The notes: generated by a model not told the origin, from the letters alone. Counted from the stretch's first letter, positions 35,574-44,514 are shown. The stretch is 64,000 nucleotides of DNA from CAYLRU01 sp964386565 (GCA_964386565.1 CAYLRU010000011.1:22903-86902), one strand, 5' to 3'. Program-made: numbers and translations.

Positions 35574-37130
35574 ATGGGAAACAAAATGCAAGAAGCCATA
35601 CAAAAATACAGGGATATTCAGGCAAAAAACCTTCTGGGCGGCGGCCAGAAACATATCGACCGTCAGCACGGCCGGGGGAAACTCACCGCACGGGAACGGG
35701 TGGACATCCTGCTGGATCCCGGCAGCTTCAGGGAAATCGGTTCCTGCGTGGGGGCTACATCTGTCCGTGTTGACGGACGCCGGGTGGACGCGCCCTGCGA
35801 CGGCGCCGTCGTGGGAACGGGAAAGGTTAATGGACGGCCGATCATGCTCTATGCACCGGATTTCACCGTCCTGGGGGGATCCACCGGTCATCAGCATCTG
35901 TTAAAATTCGTTCACGGTCTTAAACAGGCGGCAAGGTGGGGCATCCCCGTAGTCAACCTGCTGGACTCATCAGGAGGCCGCCTGGGCTACCAGGATGTTC
36001 ACTATGCCGGTGTTGACTGGATGTTTCGGCTGGAATCCCTTTATTCCGGTCTTATTCCCCAAATCACCGTTCTCATGGGGCCCTGCATCGCCGGCGGGGC
36101 GTATCTGCCCACCTTGTGCGATTTTCTGTTCATGAGCCGGGTTTCAGCAAACCTGTGGATCGCCGGACCCCGCCAAGGTGAAACCGCCACCAAGGAAAAA
36201 ATCGATCGCGAGATCGGAAGTGCGGACTATCACATGGAGATAAGCGGTACCTGCGATTATGTGGGAAAAGACGATGAAGACGCCATTCTCAAATGCCGGG
36301 AACTGTTAAGATACCTGCCGCAAAACTGCCGGGAAAAGCCGCCCGATTGGGAGACAACGGATGATTTGAACCGGGAGACGCCTGAACTCGAAAAAATGGT
36401 TCCGGATGACTTTAACCGCACGTACGACATGCATGACGTTATCCGCAGCATCGTTGATGACGGGGACTTCCTGGAGATAAAGGATAAATACGCCCGGCAG
36501 CTCATTACCTGCTTTGCCCGTTTCAACGGTAAAGTTGTGGGTATCGTCGCGAACAATCCCGGGTATCCGGGAAGCATTCTTGAAATAAACCCCTGCGACA
36601 AGTATTACCGTTTTCTCCAGACACTGGACGCCTATAACATTCCCCTGGTCAACCTGGTGGACACCCCGCCTGTGGTGCCGGGCGAATCCCAGGAAACAGT
36701 AGGCCTTATTCGCCATATCGGAAAAATCACCGAAGTCTATGCCACGGCAACGGTTCCGAAAATCGGTATCGTTCTCCGCGAGGCCTATGCAGATGCCGGC
36801 AGCCTGATCATGGGCGGTCAAAAAGGCCTTGGCGCGGATTACACCTTTGCCTGGCCTATTGGCCGATTTGGTGTAGAAGCTTCAACCGTTGATTATCGGC
36901 AGGTCTACGGACGGGGCATCGAGGATAACGCCTATGAGAAATACCTGTATCGGTCCCGGGAGAAAGTGGATGTGTTTGATGCTGCCTACAGCAGTTCGGC
37001 CCAGGTGGTTGATGAAATTATTGAGCCAAAGGATACGCGGAAAAGGATCATCGAGGCCCTCGACATTACCCGGAACAAGCAGGAAAAACTGCCGGCCCGG
37101 GCCAAGATGCATGGGGCAGGTCCGACATAA
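35574..37130 (+). CDS. Acyl-CoA carboxylase carboxyltransferase subunit 2 (degenerate C-domain motif)
   Basis: 518 residues, same family as the upstream gene. Here the N-domain is canonical (DSSGGRLG; GPCIAGGAYLP, about 169-179). The C-domain loop that normally holds Gly-Gly-Ala instead reads REAYADAGSLIMGG (around 403-410). It is the mirror image of subunit 1, and together they could build one intact active site per interface. The 150-base gap before it holds GCATTCAG...CTGAATGC arms capable of a long-range hairpin. AGGAGA precedes the ATG. Substrate is probably a branched 2-enoyl-CoA, by context. Confidence 0.9.
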   Translation: MGNKMQEAIQKYRDIQAKNLLGGGQKHIDRQHGRGKLTARERVDILLDPGSFREIGSCVGATSVRVDGRRVDAPCDGAVVGTGKVNGRPIMLYAPDFTVLGGSTGHQHLLKFVHGLKQAARWGIPVVNLLDSSGGRLGYQDVHYAGVDWMFRLESLYSGLIPQITVLMGPCIAGGAYLPTLCDFLFMSRVSANLWIAGPRQGETATKEKIDREIGSADYHMEISGTCDYVGKDDEDAILKCRELLRYLPQNCREKPPDWETTDDLNRETPELEKMVPDDFNRTYDMHDVIRSIVDDGDFLEIKDKYARQLITCFARFNGKVVGIVANNPGYPGSILEINPCDKYYRFLQTLDAYNIPLVNLVDTPPVVPGESQETVGLIRHIGKITEVYATATVPKIGIVLREAYADAGSLIMGGQKGLGADYTFAWPIGRFGVEASTVDYRQVYGRGIEDNAYEKYLYRSREKVDVFDAAYSSSAQVVDEIIEPKDTRKRIIEALDITRNKQEKLPARAKMHGAGPT

Positions 37131-37154
37131 CAAAAATTTGGGGAGAAAAAATCA

Positions 37155-37418
37155 ATGAATACTCAAAAAGAAGGCAAAAAAATCGAAGTTCGTGCGCCCA
37201 TGGCCGGTGTGTTTTATCGCAAACCCGCTCCGGATCAGCCGCCATATGTGGAAGTGGGTGATACGGTAAAGAAAAAACAGGTTCTGGCCCTGCTGGAAAC
37301 CATGAAAGTATTCCAGAAAATCAAGTCGCCGGTCAAAGGACAAATAATTGAAATTGTGGCTGAAAGCGAACAGCCCGTAAAAGACGGTGATCTCATGTTC
37401 ATCATTCAAGCCGGGTGA
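37155..37418 (+). CDS. Biotin carboxyl carrier protein
   Basis: 87-residue free-standing biotinyl domain. The biotin-accepting Lys lies in LLETMKVFQ, preceded by the usual hairpin (RAPMAGVFYRKP) and followed by PVKGQI. It shuttles carboxybiotin between the biotin carboxylase encoded immediately downstream and the carboxyltransferases upstream. A separate carrier instead of a BC-BCCP fusion distinguishes this cluster from canonical MccA or AtuF. Confidence 0.92.
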   Translation: MNTQKEGKKIEVRAPMAGVFYRKPAPDQPPYVEVGDTVKKKQVLALLETMKVFQKIKSPVKGQIIEIVAESEQPVKDGDLMFIIQAG

Positions 37419-37433
37419 TCCAAAGGAGACGGT

Positions 37434-38807
37434 ATGTTTTCGAAAATTATGGTGGCAAACCGTGGTGAAATAGCCCTCCGGGTGATTCGCGCACTCAAAG
37501 AACTGGGGATAAAAAGCATTGCCGTATTTTCAGAAGCGGATGAATCATCACTGCATGTAAAATCAGCAGATGAAAGCATCTGTATCGGCCCTCCCCCTTC
37601 CGCCAAAAGTTATCTCCATATGGAAACCATTCTGGATGCCGCCGAAAATACCGGGGCCGAGGCCATTCACCCGGGATACGGATACCTGGCGGAAAACCCC
37701 GATTTTGCAACGGCATGCGAGGAACGGGGAATGGTTTTCATCGGCCCTTCCGCCGAAACCATGCGCCTGGCCGGAGACAAGATCACGGCCAAACAAATCA
37801 TGATCAACGCGGGTGTTCCGGTAATTCCCAGCAGCCCGGGGGGCGTATCCGGAATCGAAGATGCCGTCCGGATCGCTTCGGACATCGGTTACCCGGTGAT
37901 GGTGAAGGCATCGGGCGGGGGCGGGGGCCGTGGAATACGGATCTGCCGGGATGAGGCTGAACTCATGGAAGATTTCATGGTGGCCAAATCCGAAGCCCAG
38001 GCCGCATTCGGCAACAATGAGGTCTTTATTGAAAAATACCTGGTTTGTCCCCGGCATATTGAATTCCAGGTGCTGGCCGATCAATACGGCAATGTCGTCC
38101 ACTTGGGTGAACGGGAGTGCAGTGTCCAGCGCCGGTATCAAAAACTCATCGAAGAAGCACCGTCGCCCTACCTGTCGCAAGGCATGCGCGATGTCATGGG
38201 TGAAGCAGCCGTTAAGGCGGCCAAGGCGGTGAAATACCGCAACGCCGGAACCGTTGAATTTCTGGTGGACCGTGAGGGCAGGTTTTATTTCATCGAGATC
38301 AATGCCCGGATTCAGGTGGAACACCCGGTTACCGAAATCGTTGCCGGAGTCGATCTGGTCAAAGCCCAGATTCGACTGGCTGCCGAAGAAAAACTGGAAA
38401 ATCTCGTCAACGGATTAAGACCGCGGGGATGGGCCATTGAATGCCGCATCAATGCCGAGGATCCGGAGCGGGGGTTTTTTCCGGTGCCTGGAAAGGTCGA
38501 CATTTTCCAACCGCCGGGAGGACCCGGGATTCGCCTGGATTCCCATCTCTACCACGGGTATGAACTGCCGATATACTATGATTCCCTGGTGGCGAAACTG
38601 ATTGCATACGGTTCCAACCGTGCCGAAGCCATCGCCGTCATGCGACGGGCCCTGGGTGAATTTCGCCTGGATCCCCTCAAAACGACCATTCCGCTTTATT
38701 GCAAGATTATGGATGATCCGGATTTCCAGGCAGGTGACATTCATACGGACTATATTAAAAAATTTGTCCGGGATGGAGATGAGGACGACGAGGACGATGA
38801 AGATTAA
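37434..38807 (+). CDS. Biotin carboxylase subunit
   Basis: 457 residues, AccC-like. MFSKIMVANRGEIALRVIRA begins the N-domain. The ATP-grasp glycine loop is KASGGGGGRGIRI, and the catalytic region reads EINARIQVEHPVTE. It carboxylates biotin on the small carrier using ATP and bicarbonate. The C-terminus carries an unusual acidic run (DGDEDDEDDED). AAAGGAGA precedes the ATG, 15 bases after the carrier gene. Confidence 0.94.
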   Translation: MFSKIMVANRGEIALRVIRALKELGIKSIAVFSEADESSLHVKSADESICIGPPPSAKSYLHMETILDAAENTGAEAIHPGYGYLAENPDFATACEERGMVFIGPSAETMRLAGDKITAKQIMINAGVPVIPSSPGGVSGIEDAVRIASDIGYPVMVKASGGGGGRGIRICRDEAELMEDFMVAKSEAQAAFGNNEVFIEKYLVCPRHIEFQVLADQYGNVVHLGERECSVQRRYQKLIEEAPSPYLSQGMRDVMGEAAVKAAKAVKYRNAGTVEFLVDREGRFYFIEINARIQVEHPVTEIVAGVDLVKAQIRLAAEEKLENLVNGLRPRGWAIECRINAEDPERGFFPVPGKVDIFQPPGGPGIRLDSHLYHGYELPIYYDSLVAKLIAYGSNRAEAIAVMRRALGEFRLDPLKTTIPLYCKIMDDPDFQAGDIHTDYIKKFVRDGDEDDEDDED

Positions 38808-38821
38808 AAGGAGGAGAATCC

Positions 38822-39598
38822 ATGAACGCGAAAGATCTTTTGTACCGGCTGGACGGAAATACGGCCTGGATCACAATTAACCGTAAGGAAAAACGCAATT
38901 CCATCAGCAGCAATGTGGTAACGCTCTTCTTTGAATACCTGGATCAGGCGGAAAATGATCCTTCGGTCAGGGCCGTCTGCATTACCGGCGCCGGCGACAA
39001 AGCGTTCTGCTCCGGTGCAGACCTGGGCAATATGGCGGCCGAAGACGTTTCAGAAAACAGCCCCGCCCGAAACTACGCGCAATTGATGAAACGGGTTGCA
39101 AGCTTCCCCAAGCCCACTGTGGCCAGGGTAAACGGCTACTGCCTGGCCGGCGGCACCGGATTCATGCTGGCGTGCGACATCGTTATTGCCAAAGAGGAAG
39201 CCGAATTCGGGACTCCGGAGGTCAATGTGGGCCTGTGGCCCATGATGATCGGCGCACTGATATTCAGAAACGCCATGAAGAAAAAGGCTATGGAGATGGT
39301 GCTTTTGGGACAGAAATTAAGCGCAAAAGAAGCGGAAAACATGGGGATGGTGACGCGTGTCGTCCCGTCCGAAAAACTTGATGAAGAGGTCAACAGAATT
39401 TTGAGCATCCTGTCTGAAAAAAGCCCTGTCGGCATGCGGCTGGGAAAGGAAGCCTTCTATGCCATGGATACGATGAATTTTGAAGAAGCCCTGGATTATT
39501 TAAGCGGCAAGCTGGTGGAAGTCGCCTCAACCGAGGACGCGAAAGAAGGACTCACCGCTTTTCTGGAGAAGCGAAAACCGCAATTTAAGGGAAAATAA
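38822..39598 (+). CDS. Enoyl-CoA hydratase/isomerase (crotonase family)
   Basis: 258 residues. The oxyanion-hole segments AFCSGADLGNMA and YCLAGGTGFMLACDIVIA, and FGTPEVNVGLWPM, are classic crotonase features. By position it would hydrate the carboxylated unsaturated acyl-CoA, the role of LiuC (methylglutaconyl-CoA) or AtuE (isohexenylglutaconyl-CoA). AAAGGAGG precedes the ATG, 14 bases after the carboxylase stop. No HMG-CoA lyase gene follows, leaving the final cleavage step unassigned in this window. Confidence 0.9.
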   Translation: MNAKDLLYRLDGNTAWITINRKEKRNSISSNVVTLFFEYLDQAENDPSVRAVCITGAGDKAFCSGADLGNMAAEDVSENSPARNYAQLMKRVASFPKPTVARVNGYCLAGGTGFMLACDIVIAKEEAEFGTPEVNVGLWPMMIGALIFRNAMKKKAMEMVLLGQKLSAKEAENMGMVTRVVPSEKLDEEVNRILSILSEKSPVGMRLGKEAFYAMDTMNFEEALDYLSGKLVEVASTEDAKEGLTAFLEKRKPQFKGK

Positions 39599-39653
39599 AA
39601 ACACCAGGTGAACAGGCTGCAGCCGAAACAACCTGATGATTGAGGAGAACCCC

Positions 39654-41429
39654 ATGGAAAATAACCAGCACCCTAAAAAAGAAAAATTGATCATCGCCAA
39701 CTGCAGCGGTTTTTTCGGAGATCGGTTTACCGCTGCAAAAGAGATGGTGGAGGGAGGACCCATAGACGTTCTGGTTGGAGATTACCTGGCGGAACTGACC
39801 ATGGCCATTCTTTTCAAACAAACGCTCAGGGATCCTGACAAGGGATATGCCTACACCTTCTTAAAACAAATGGAAGAGATCATGGGACAATGCCTGGATA
39901 AAAAGATCCGCGTGGTTTCAAACGCCGGAGGATTGAATCCCAGGGGCTTGGCCATGGAACTGGAAAAAACGGCTGAAAAGCTGGGGTTGCACCCCAAAAT
40001 CGCCTATATCGAAGGCGACAACCTCATACCGCGTCTGGCCGAACTCCAGGAACAGGGGGAGACATTCACCCATCTGGACACGGGGATAACCCTTAAAGCG
40101 GCAAAGGCCCAGCCCATCACCGCAAATGCCTATTTCGGCGGATGGGGAATCGCAAAGGCCCTTGAAGAAGGTGCCGACATCGTTGTAGGCGGGCGGATCG
40201 CCGATGCGGCCGTTGTCATGGGCCCTTCCGCGTGGTATTTCGGCTGGCAGAAAACCGACTGGGACCGGCTGGCCGGTGCGGCGGTTGCCGGTCATATCAT
40301 TGAATGCAGCGGACAGGCCACCGGCGGGAATTATTCATTTGTCGATGAAATTCCTTCCTATCATAATGTCGGTTTTCCCATTGCCGAAATGCATGAAGAC
40401 GGGTCTTTTGTCATTACCAAGCATCCCGGGACCGGCGGGCTGGTGTCCGTGGGCACGGTAACCGCCCAGCTTCTCTACGAAGTGCGGGAGCCCCGATACC
40501 TCACACCGGATGTTGCAGCGCGGTTCGACACCATCCAAATCTCCCAGCAGGGGCCGGATCGCGTTGAAGTAAAAGGCGTATTCGGCGAACCCCCTCCGAA
40601 AACGACCAAGGTCTGCATCAACAACCACGGCGGGTACAGCAACTCGTTTACCGTTCTCCTGGCCGGACTGGACATTGATAAAAAGGCCCGGATTGTGGAA
40701 GACACGCTTTTTGAAAGCATCGGCGGAAAAGAAATTTTCCGGAAAGCAGAGGTTCAACTGATTCGCTCGGACAAGGAAAATCCGTCCACAAATGAAGAAG
40801 CCTTTGCCTATCTGCGTCTGTCCGTCATGGATCCCGATCCCAAGAAAGTGGCCTTGTTTTCATCAAAGCTCATCGAGCTGGCCCTTTGCAATATCCCCGG
40901 ATTTGCAGGCACTTCGCCCCCTGCCAAGGGAAGACCGGTGATTCAGCACTGGCCGGCCCTGGTGTCCATGGCCAGAGTAAAGCAAAAGATCGTCATCGGG
41001 GCCAAAGAATTCACAATTGACCCGGTTGACACCAAACCACTGCCTGCACCACCCGAACCGGCTGTGGTTGAAATTCCACCCGTTCCATCCGGACCCACGG
41101 TTATCGCTCCATTGGGCCGTGTTTATGCTACACGCTCCGGCGATAAAGGGGGGAACGCCAATCTCGGCATTTGGGGAAAAACTCCGGAGTCCTATGCTTT
41201 CCTAAAAGAATTTCTAACCATCGAAAAGTTGAAGGAACTCCTGGCGGATGTGGCTGAATATGATATCGAACGGTATGAAATGCCCAATCTTTTTGCACTG
41301 AATTTCTACATAAAGGGCATCCTGGGCGACGGGGTATCAGCATCATTGCGCATGGATCCACAGGCCAAAACCCTGGGGGAATATCTACGGGTGAAAAATG
41401 TTGAAATACCGGAATCGTTGCTGAATTAA
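39654..41429 (+). CDS. atuA: AtuA-family protein (DUF1446 with C-terminal DUF4387-like domain)
   Basis: 591 residues. KLIIANCSGFFGDRFTAAKE and the GGRIADAAVVMGPSAWYFGW region are hallmark DUF1446/AtuA sequences. The C-terminal 110 residues (RVYATRSGDKGGNANLGIWG) form the second domain, fused as in Pseudomonas AtuA. AtuA is required for growth on citronellol but its reaction is not known. GAGGAG six bases before ATG 39654 decides the start. Co-occurrence with acyl-CoA dehydrogenase, carboxylase and hydratase supports a terpene- or branched-acid-type pathway. Confidence 0.9.
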   Translation: MENNQHPKKEKLIIANCSGFFGDRFTAAKEMVEGGPIDVLVGDYLAELTMAILFKQTLRDPDKGYAYTFLKQMEEIMGQCLDKKIRVVSNAGGLNPRGLAMELEKTAEKLGLHPKIAYIEGDNLIPRLAELQEQGETFTHLDTGITLKAAKAQPITANAYFGGWGIAKALEEGADIVVGGRIADAAVVMGPSAWYFGWQKTDWDRLAGAAVAGHIIECSGQATGGNYSFVDEIPSYHNVGFPIAEMHEDGSFVITKHPGTGGLVSVGTVTAQLLYEVREPRYLTPDVAARFDTIQISQQGPDRVEVKGVFGEPPPKTTKVCINNHGGYSNSFTVLLAGLDIDKKARIVEDTLFESIGGKEIFRKAEVQLIRSDKENPSTNEEAFAYLRLSVMDPDPKKVALFSSKLIELALCNIPGFAGTSPPAKGRPVIQHWPALVSMARVKQKIVIGAKEFTIDPVDTKPLPAPPEPAVVEIPPVPSGPTVIAPLGRVYATRSGDKGGNANLGIWGKTPESYAFLKEFLTIEKLKELLADVAEYDIERYEMPNLFALNFYIKGILGDGVSASLRMDPQAKTLGEYLRVKNVEIPESLLN

Positions 41430-41431
41430 CA

Positions 41432-41460
41432 AATCGGGTTGTTTTTGTATCAACCCGATT
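41432..41460 (+). terminator. Stem-loop after the AtuA operon
   Basis: AATCGGGTTG (41432-41441) and CAACCCGATT (41451-41460) form a perfect 10-bp stem with a T-rich loop, immediately after the atuA stop. No T-run follows, so it is an atypical terminator or a 3'-end stability hairpin. Confidence 0.55.
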
Positions 41461-41633
41461 AATGGATAACTATCGCTGAACATGAACACCCCCCCTTCAC
41501 CCCCGGAAGGAGTTATGGGGAGGGTGAATTATCCTTAAACCATTTTACTTCAGGTATTTTGGAAAAAACGAAGCAGACAAACAATTTCAAACATCTTCGA
41601 TCGGAAATCAAGGAAATTAACCACCGATAGGGC

Positions 41634-42416
41634 TCATATACGTTCTCCGGACTTCGGTCCCATCGTGGCGGGTCCTGCAAAGCACTGGGCCTTCTCCATC
41701 CAGTCCCTGGCCACGTCGCCGGTGACTTCAAGCCGGGTGTCGTCCAAATGTCGCCGCTGGGTCACAACCAGGCAGAAATCCTCGGCCGGCCCGGTGATCT
41801 TGTCATCAACCCCTTCCGGACCCCATGTCCATAAATCACCGGACGGCGCGGTCAGTTCCACCAGTACCTGTTTTTGGGGAACTTCCATGCCCCGATTGAT
41901 GTAGCTCCATCCGAACGTCTTGACACCAAGATGGGCGATGTGGCGCAGGCGATCCGTGTTCGTCCGTTTTAATCTCAGTGCGTCAAAAATGTCCTGGCCG
42001 TGGGCCCAGGTCTCCATCAGCCGGGCCGTAGCACTGGACAACGCGCTCATGGGCGGGCCGTACCAGACCAGTCGGTCTTTAGGGCTGACTCCTGCATACG
42101 CCTTAAGCATTTTCTCCCGCTCCTGTCGCCACCATTCCAGCAATTCGGAAATCGACAGATCCTTACCCAGGTCGTTAAGCATCCGCATGAACCCGTCCAT
42201 ATCTGCCATGATCTCCTCCAAATGCCGCTTAAAAGCCTCGGGATCCACGACTGAAAGGGCCACACGTCCATCGAAATAAGCTATGTGGCATACCTGGTCT
42301 TTGATGTTCCATCCCGGTGACGGGGTCATGGTCATCCATTGTTTCTCATCCAGATCAAGCAAAACCGCCTCAAGGGCCTCATGCTCGGCTTTCAAATCGC
42401 TGCAAATCTGTTTCAT
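41634..42416 (-). CDS. TIGR03084-type DinB-like protein (maleylpyruvate isomerase N-domain fold)
   Basis: 260 residues. The four-helix DinB-like start contains TPSPGWNIKDQVCHIAYFD. GPPMSALSSATARLMETWAHGQDIFDAL supplies the His residues of a probable metal site. The C-terminal part resembles the TIGR03084 family, whose function is unknown; as far as known, related genes occur beside AtuA-like genes in other bacteria. AAGGAG upstream of ATG 42414-42416 sets the start. It converges with the AtuA operon. Confidence 0.78.
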   Translation of the reverse strand: MKQICSDLKAEHEALEAVLLDLDEKQWMTMTPSPGWNIKDQVCHIAYFDGRVALSVVDPEAFKRHLEEIMADMDGFMRMLNDLGKDLSISELLEWWRQEREKMLKAYAGVSPKDRLVWYGPPMSALSSATARLMETWAHGQDIFDALRLKRTNTDRLRHIAHLGVKTFGWSYINRGMEVPQKQVLVELTAPSGDLWTWGPEGVDDKITGPAEDFCLVVTQRRHLDDTRLEVTGDVARDWMEKAQCFAGPATMGPKSGERI

Positions 42417-42438
42417 CAAAAAGTCTCCTTATATAATT

Positions 42439-42475
42439 ACTCGTCACGCCCCACGCATCACTCATAACCCGTAAC
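42439..42475 (-). repeat. Heptamer-periodic tract E
   Basis: AC recurs on the plus strand at 42439, 42446, 42453, 42460, 42467 and 42474, six exact 7-bp steps. The minus strand reads GTTACGG, GTTATGA, GTGATGC, GTGGGGC, GTGACGA, GTAATTA. It lies just upstream of the ribosome-binding site of the DinB-like gene. Confidence 0.8.
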
Positions 42476-42605
42476 CTCCCCCCCCTATCAATATTCTTCC
42501 ATCCCGGCAATAACCTGGCACATTACCTCGGTCAAACAGAGTAACCGGAACGGTTGAGCCGGAGGGGAGATTTTAAACCTGCTTCTAACAATTTTAAATA
42601 TTCTC

Positions 42606-42633
42606 CCGTTCCCATGCCTGAGCGTGGGAACGG
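42606..42633. repeat. REP-like palindrome
   Basis: CCGTTCCCA (42606-42614) and TGGGAACGG (42625-42633) form a perfect 9-bp stem around TGCCTGAGCG. GTTCCCACGC...TGGGAAC palindromes are common REP elements in proteobacteria. A T-run follows on the plus strand, but both neighbouring genes are on the minus strand. Confidence 0.5.
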
Positions 42634-42675
42634 AAGTTTTTTTCTCTTTCAGACCCGGTCTCCCCACGACAGCCC

Positions 42676-44187
42676 TTACCCAAACAGCCTTTTCGCCTCC
42701 TCCCGTAAAAAGTCCCGGTGGTCCGGATGGGCGATATTAATGAGTTCCTCGGCCCGTTCACGGTGTGTCTTGTCCAGAAGACGCGCCACACCGTATTCGG
42801 ACACGATGGTATCGGCGAACTGGCGGGGAATCGTGACAAGGGCGCCCTCGTCAAGCTGGGGAACGATGGTGGAAACCCCGCCCATGGCGGTTGACGGCAA
42901 CAGCGAGATGGCCCGCCCGCCCTTTGAAAGACAGGCTCCGATGTGAAGCTCGGTCTGGCCGCCCTGTCCGTTGATCATGCGGTTTCCGAATTGGGACTCC
43001 GAATTGATCTGCCCGGTCAGATCGATCTGAAGGCAGTTGTTGACGCTGATCATGTTGTCATGCTTTGCCGTGGTAATGATGTTGGCCACATAATCGGAGT
43101 CGTACAACTCGAAAGCCGGGTTATTGTGGGCGAACTCGATATCCTCGGCATCACATCCGGCCAGGGTGGAAAATACCGCTTTTCCGGGATGCAGCGTCTT
43201 GTATTTGCCGTTGATGATTCCCCGTTTCACCAGATCGGCAATTCCGGGGGCTCCCATCTCCGTATGGATGCCCAGGTCGTTTCGGTCGTCAAACACGCCC
43301 AGTTTTACCATAAAAACACTGGGACGCCCTACCCCCACCTGTATGGTGTGCCCGTCGCGAATCAGCCCTTTTAAGTTTTTGGCAATACCGATGGCCGCTT
43401 CAGACGGCTCGTCCAGGCCGAAATGCGGAGCCATGAAATCACCGGCTGCTTCGAGTCCCATGGCCATGCCCACCTCCAGGATGAGCCGCATCACCCGGGG
43501 CTCGTTCAACCTGAATTTTGAGAGTACCTCCTCCTTCGACTTTTTGTGAAACATCTTGAAAATGTCTGCCCATTCTTCTTCGCTAAGGTCGGGTTGTGAC
43601 TCCGGCTCCACAAAATAATCGATCTCTGATACGTGGATATAATTCGTCCCATAGGTCCGGATCGCATTTTGGTGGATTTCACCCACCACGCACCTGGCCC
43701 GTTTTGCATAGCTTCGCTTGTTCCACATGGTGGCCCCGAAGCTGCAAAAGCCGTTCTCATCAGGAGGGGATACCGGTGTGAACAATATAAAATCCTTGAG
43801 TTTTGCGCTTGCCTTCCGTCCTTCGTCAATGCCCTTGTACCGAAGGGAAAACAGGTCGGGCAGGTAGGTGATCCGGTTCTCATCCATGGCCGGCCGTAAC
43901 CTTGAACCGATAAACAGCTCGGCCACAATGTTAAACGAGTCTTTCATGTGGGGTTCTGCCCAGCCGGGATCGATGGAAGATGCGGAGATCTGGACAGTAA
44001 CATTTTTCAATTCGGGACCTCGGGCGGCAAGGGCTTCCATGAGAATGGCCGGCTGATCAGGCAATGGTGTGACCACGTAGTCGCCGGATTTAACGACCCG
44101 GACCGCTTCCTCCGGTGTAACCAGCTTTCGTTTAAAATCCGCTTCCCAGTCCTGCCTGTAATGTAATTTCTCTATGGTGGAACGCAT
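42676..44187 (-). CDS. Acetyl-CoA hydrolase/4-hydroxybutyrate CoA-transferase family protein
   Basis: 503 residues. The C-terminal domain carries LGIHTEMGAPGIADL, whose Glu is the likely CoA-accepting residue of class I CoA-transferases, and NGQGGQTELHIGA. It should exchange CoA between acetyl-CoA or another acyl-CoA and a free acid in the cytosol. The start is ATG 44185-44187: AAAGGAGG lies just upstream, inside the reading frame of a longer alternative at 44205. No second subunit is nearby, consistent with the single-chain Cat1/Ach1-like type. Confidence 0.88.
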   Translation of the reverse strand: MRSTIEKLHYRQDWEADFKRKLVTPEEAVRVVKSGDYVVTPLPDQPAILMEALAARGPELKNVTVQISASSIDPGWAEPHMKDSFNIVAELFIGSRLRPAMDENRITYLPDLFSLRYKGIDEGRKASAKLKDFILFTPVSPPDENGFCSFGATMWNKRSYAKRARCVVGEIHQNAIRTYGTNYIHVSEIDYFVEPESQPDLSEEEWADIFKMFHKKSKEEVLSKFRLNEPRVMRLILEVGMAMGLEAAGDFMAPHFGLDEPSEAAIGIAKNLKGLIRDGHTIQVGVGRPSVFMVKLGVFDDRNDLGIHTEMGAPGIADLVKRGIINGKYKTLHPGKAVFSTLAGCDAEDIEFAHNNPAFELYDSDYVANIITTAKHDNMISVNNCLQIDLTGQINSESQFGNRMINGQGGQTELHIGACLSKGGRAISLLPSTAMGGVSTIVPQLDEGALVTIPRQFADTIVSEYGVARLLDKTHRERAEELINIAHPDHRDFLREEAKRLFG

Positions 44188-44305
44188 TTTTCCTCCTTTC
44201 TTCATTCAAGGGTCATGCATATACTTATCGTCTCTAATTCCCGAAATGTATTTAACGTGGGATTTAAAAGAATCCTGATATGAATCAAGCTCAAAAAAAA
44301 TTACC

Positions 44306-44335
44306 TTGACATTTATTTTGAATTCAATCTAGAAT
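44306..44335 (+). promoter_or_regulatory. Strong sigma-70-type promoter for the Fe-S/methyltransferase pair
   Basis: TTGACA (44306-44311) and TAGAAT (44330-44335) are 18 bases apart. The spacer contains the palindrome TTGAATTCAA, a possible operator. The leader to the gene at 44515 is about 170 bases. Confidence 0.6.
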
Positions 44336-44514
44336 TTAATCCAATTGGGTCTCAATACCAGTTTGTTTTCTGCAAATCAACTATAACCTTTCTAATTTGG
44401 AGCGGTTTTTTTTGCATCTCTGATGATTAAATCAGGCATGTTAAAAACCCGAAATTCGTTTGTCCGGTTGCCAATGCCGGCATTTTAGAAACCAATAATA
44501 TCCGGGGGATTTTT

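Noticed and set aside
34578..35897. 439-codon open frame on the minus strand across the carboxyltransferase genes
   Set aside because: It is antisense to two clearly conserved proteins and has no recognisable family features; it reflects codon usage on the opposite strand.
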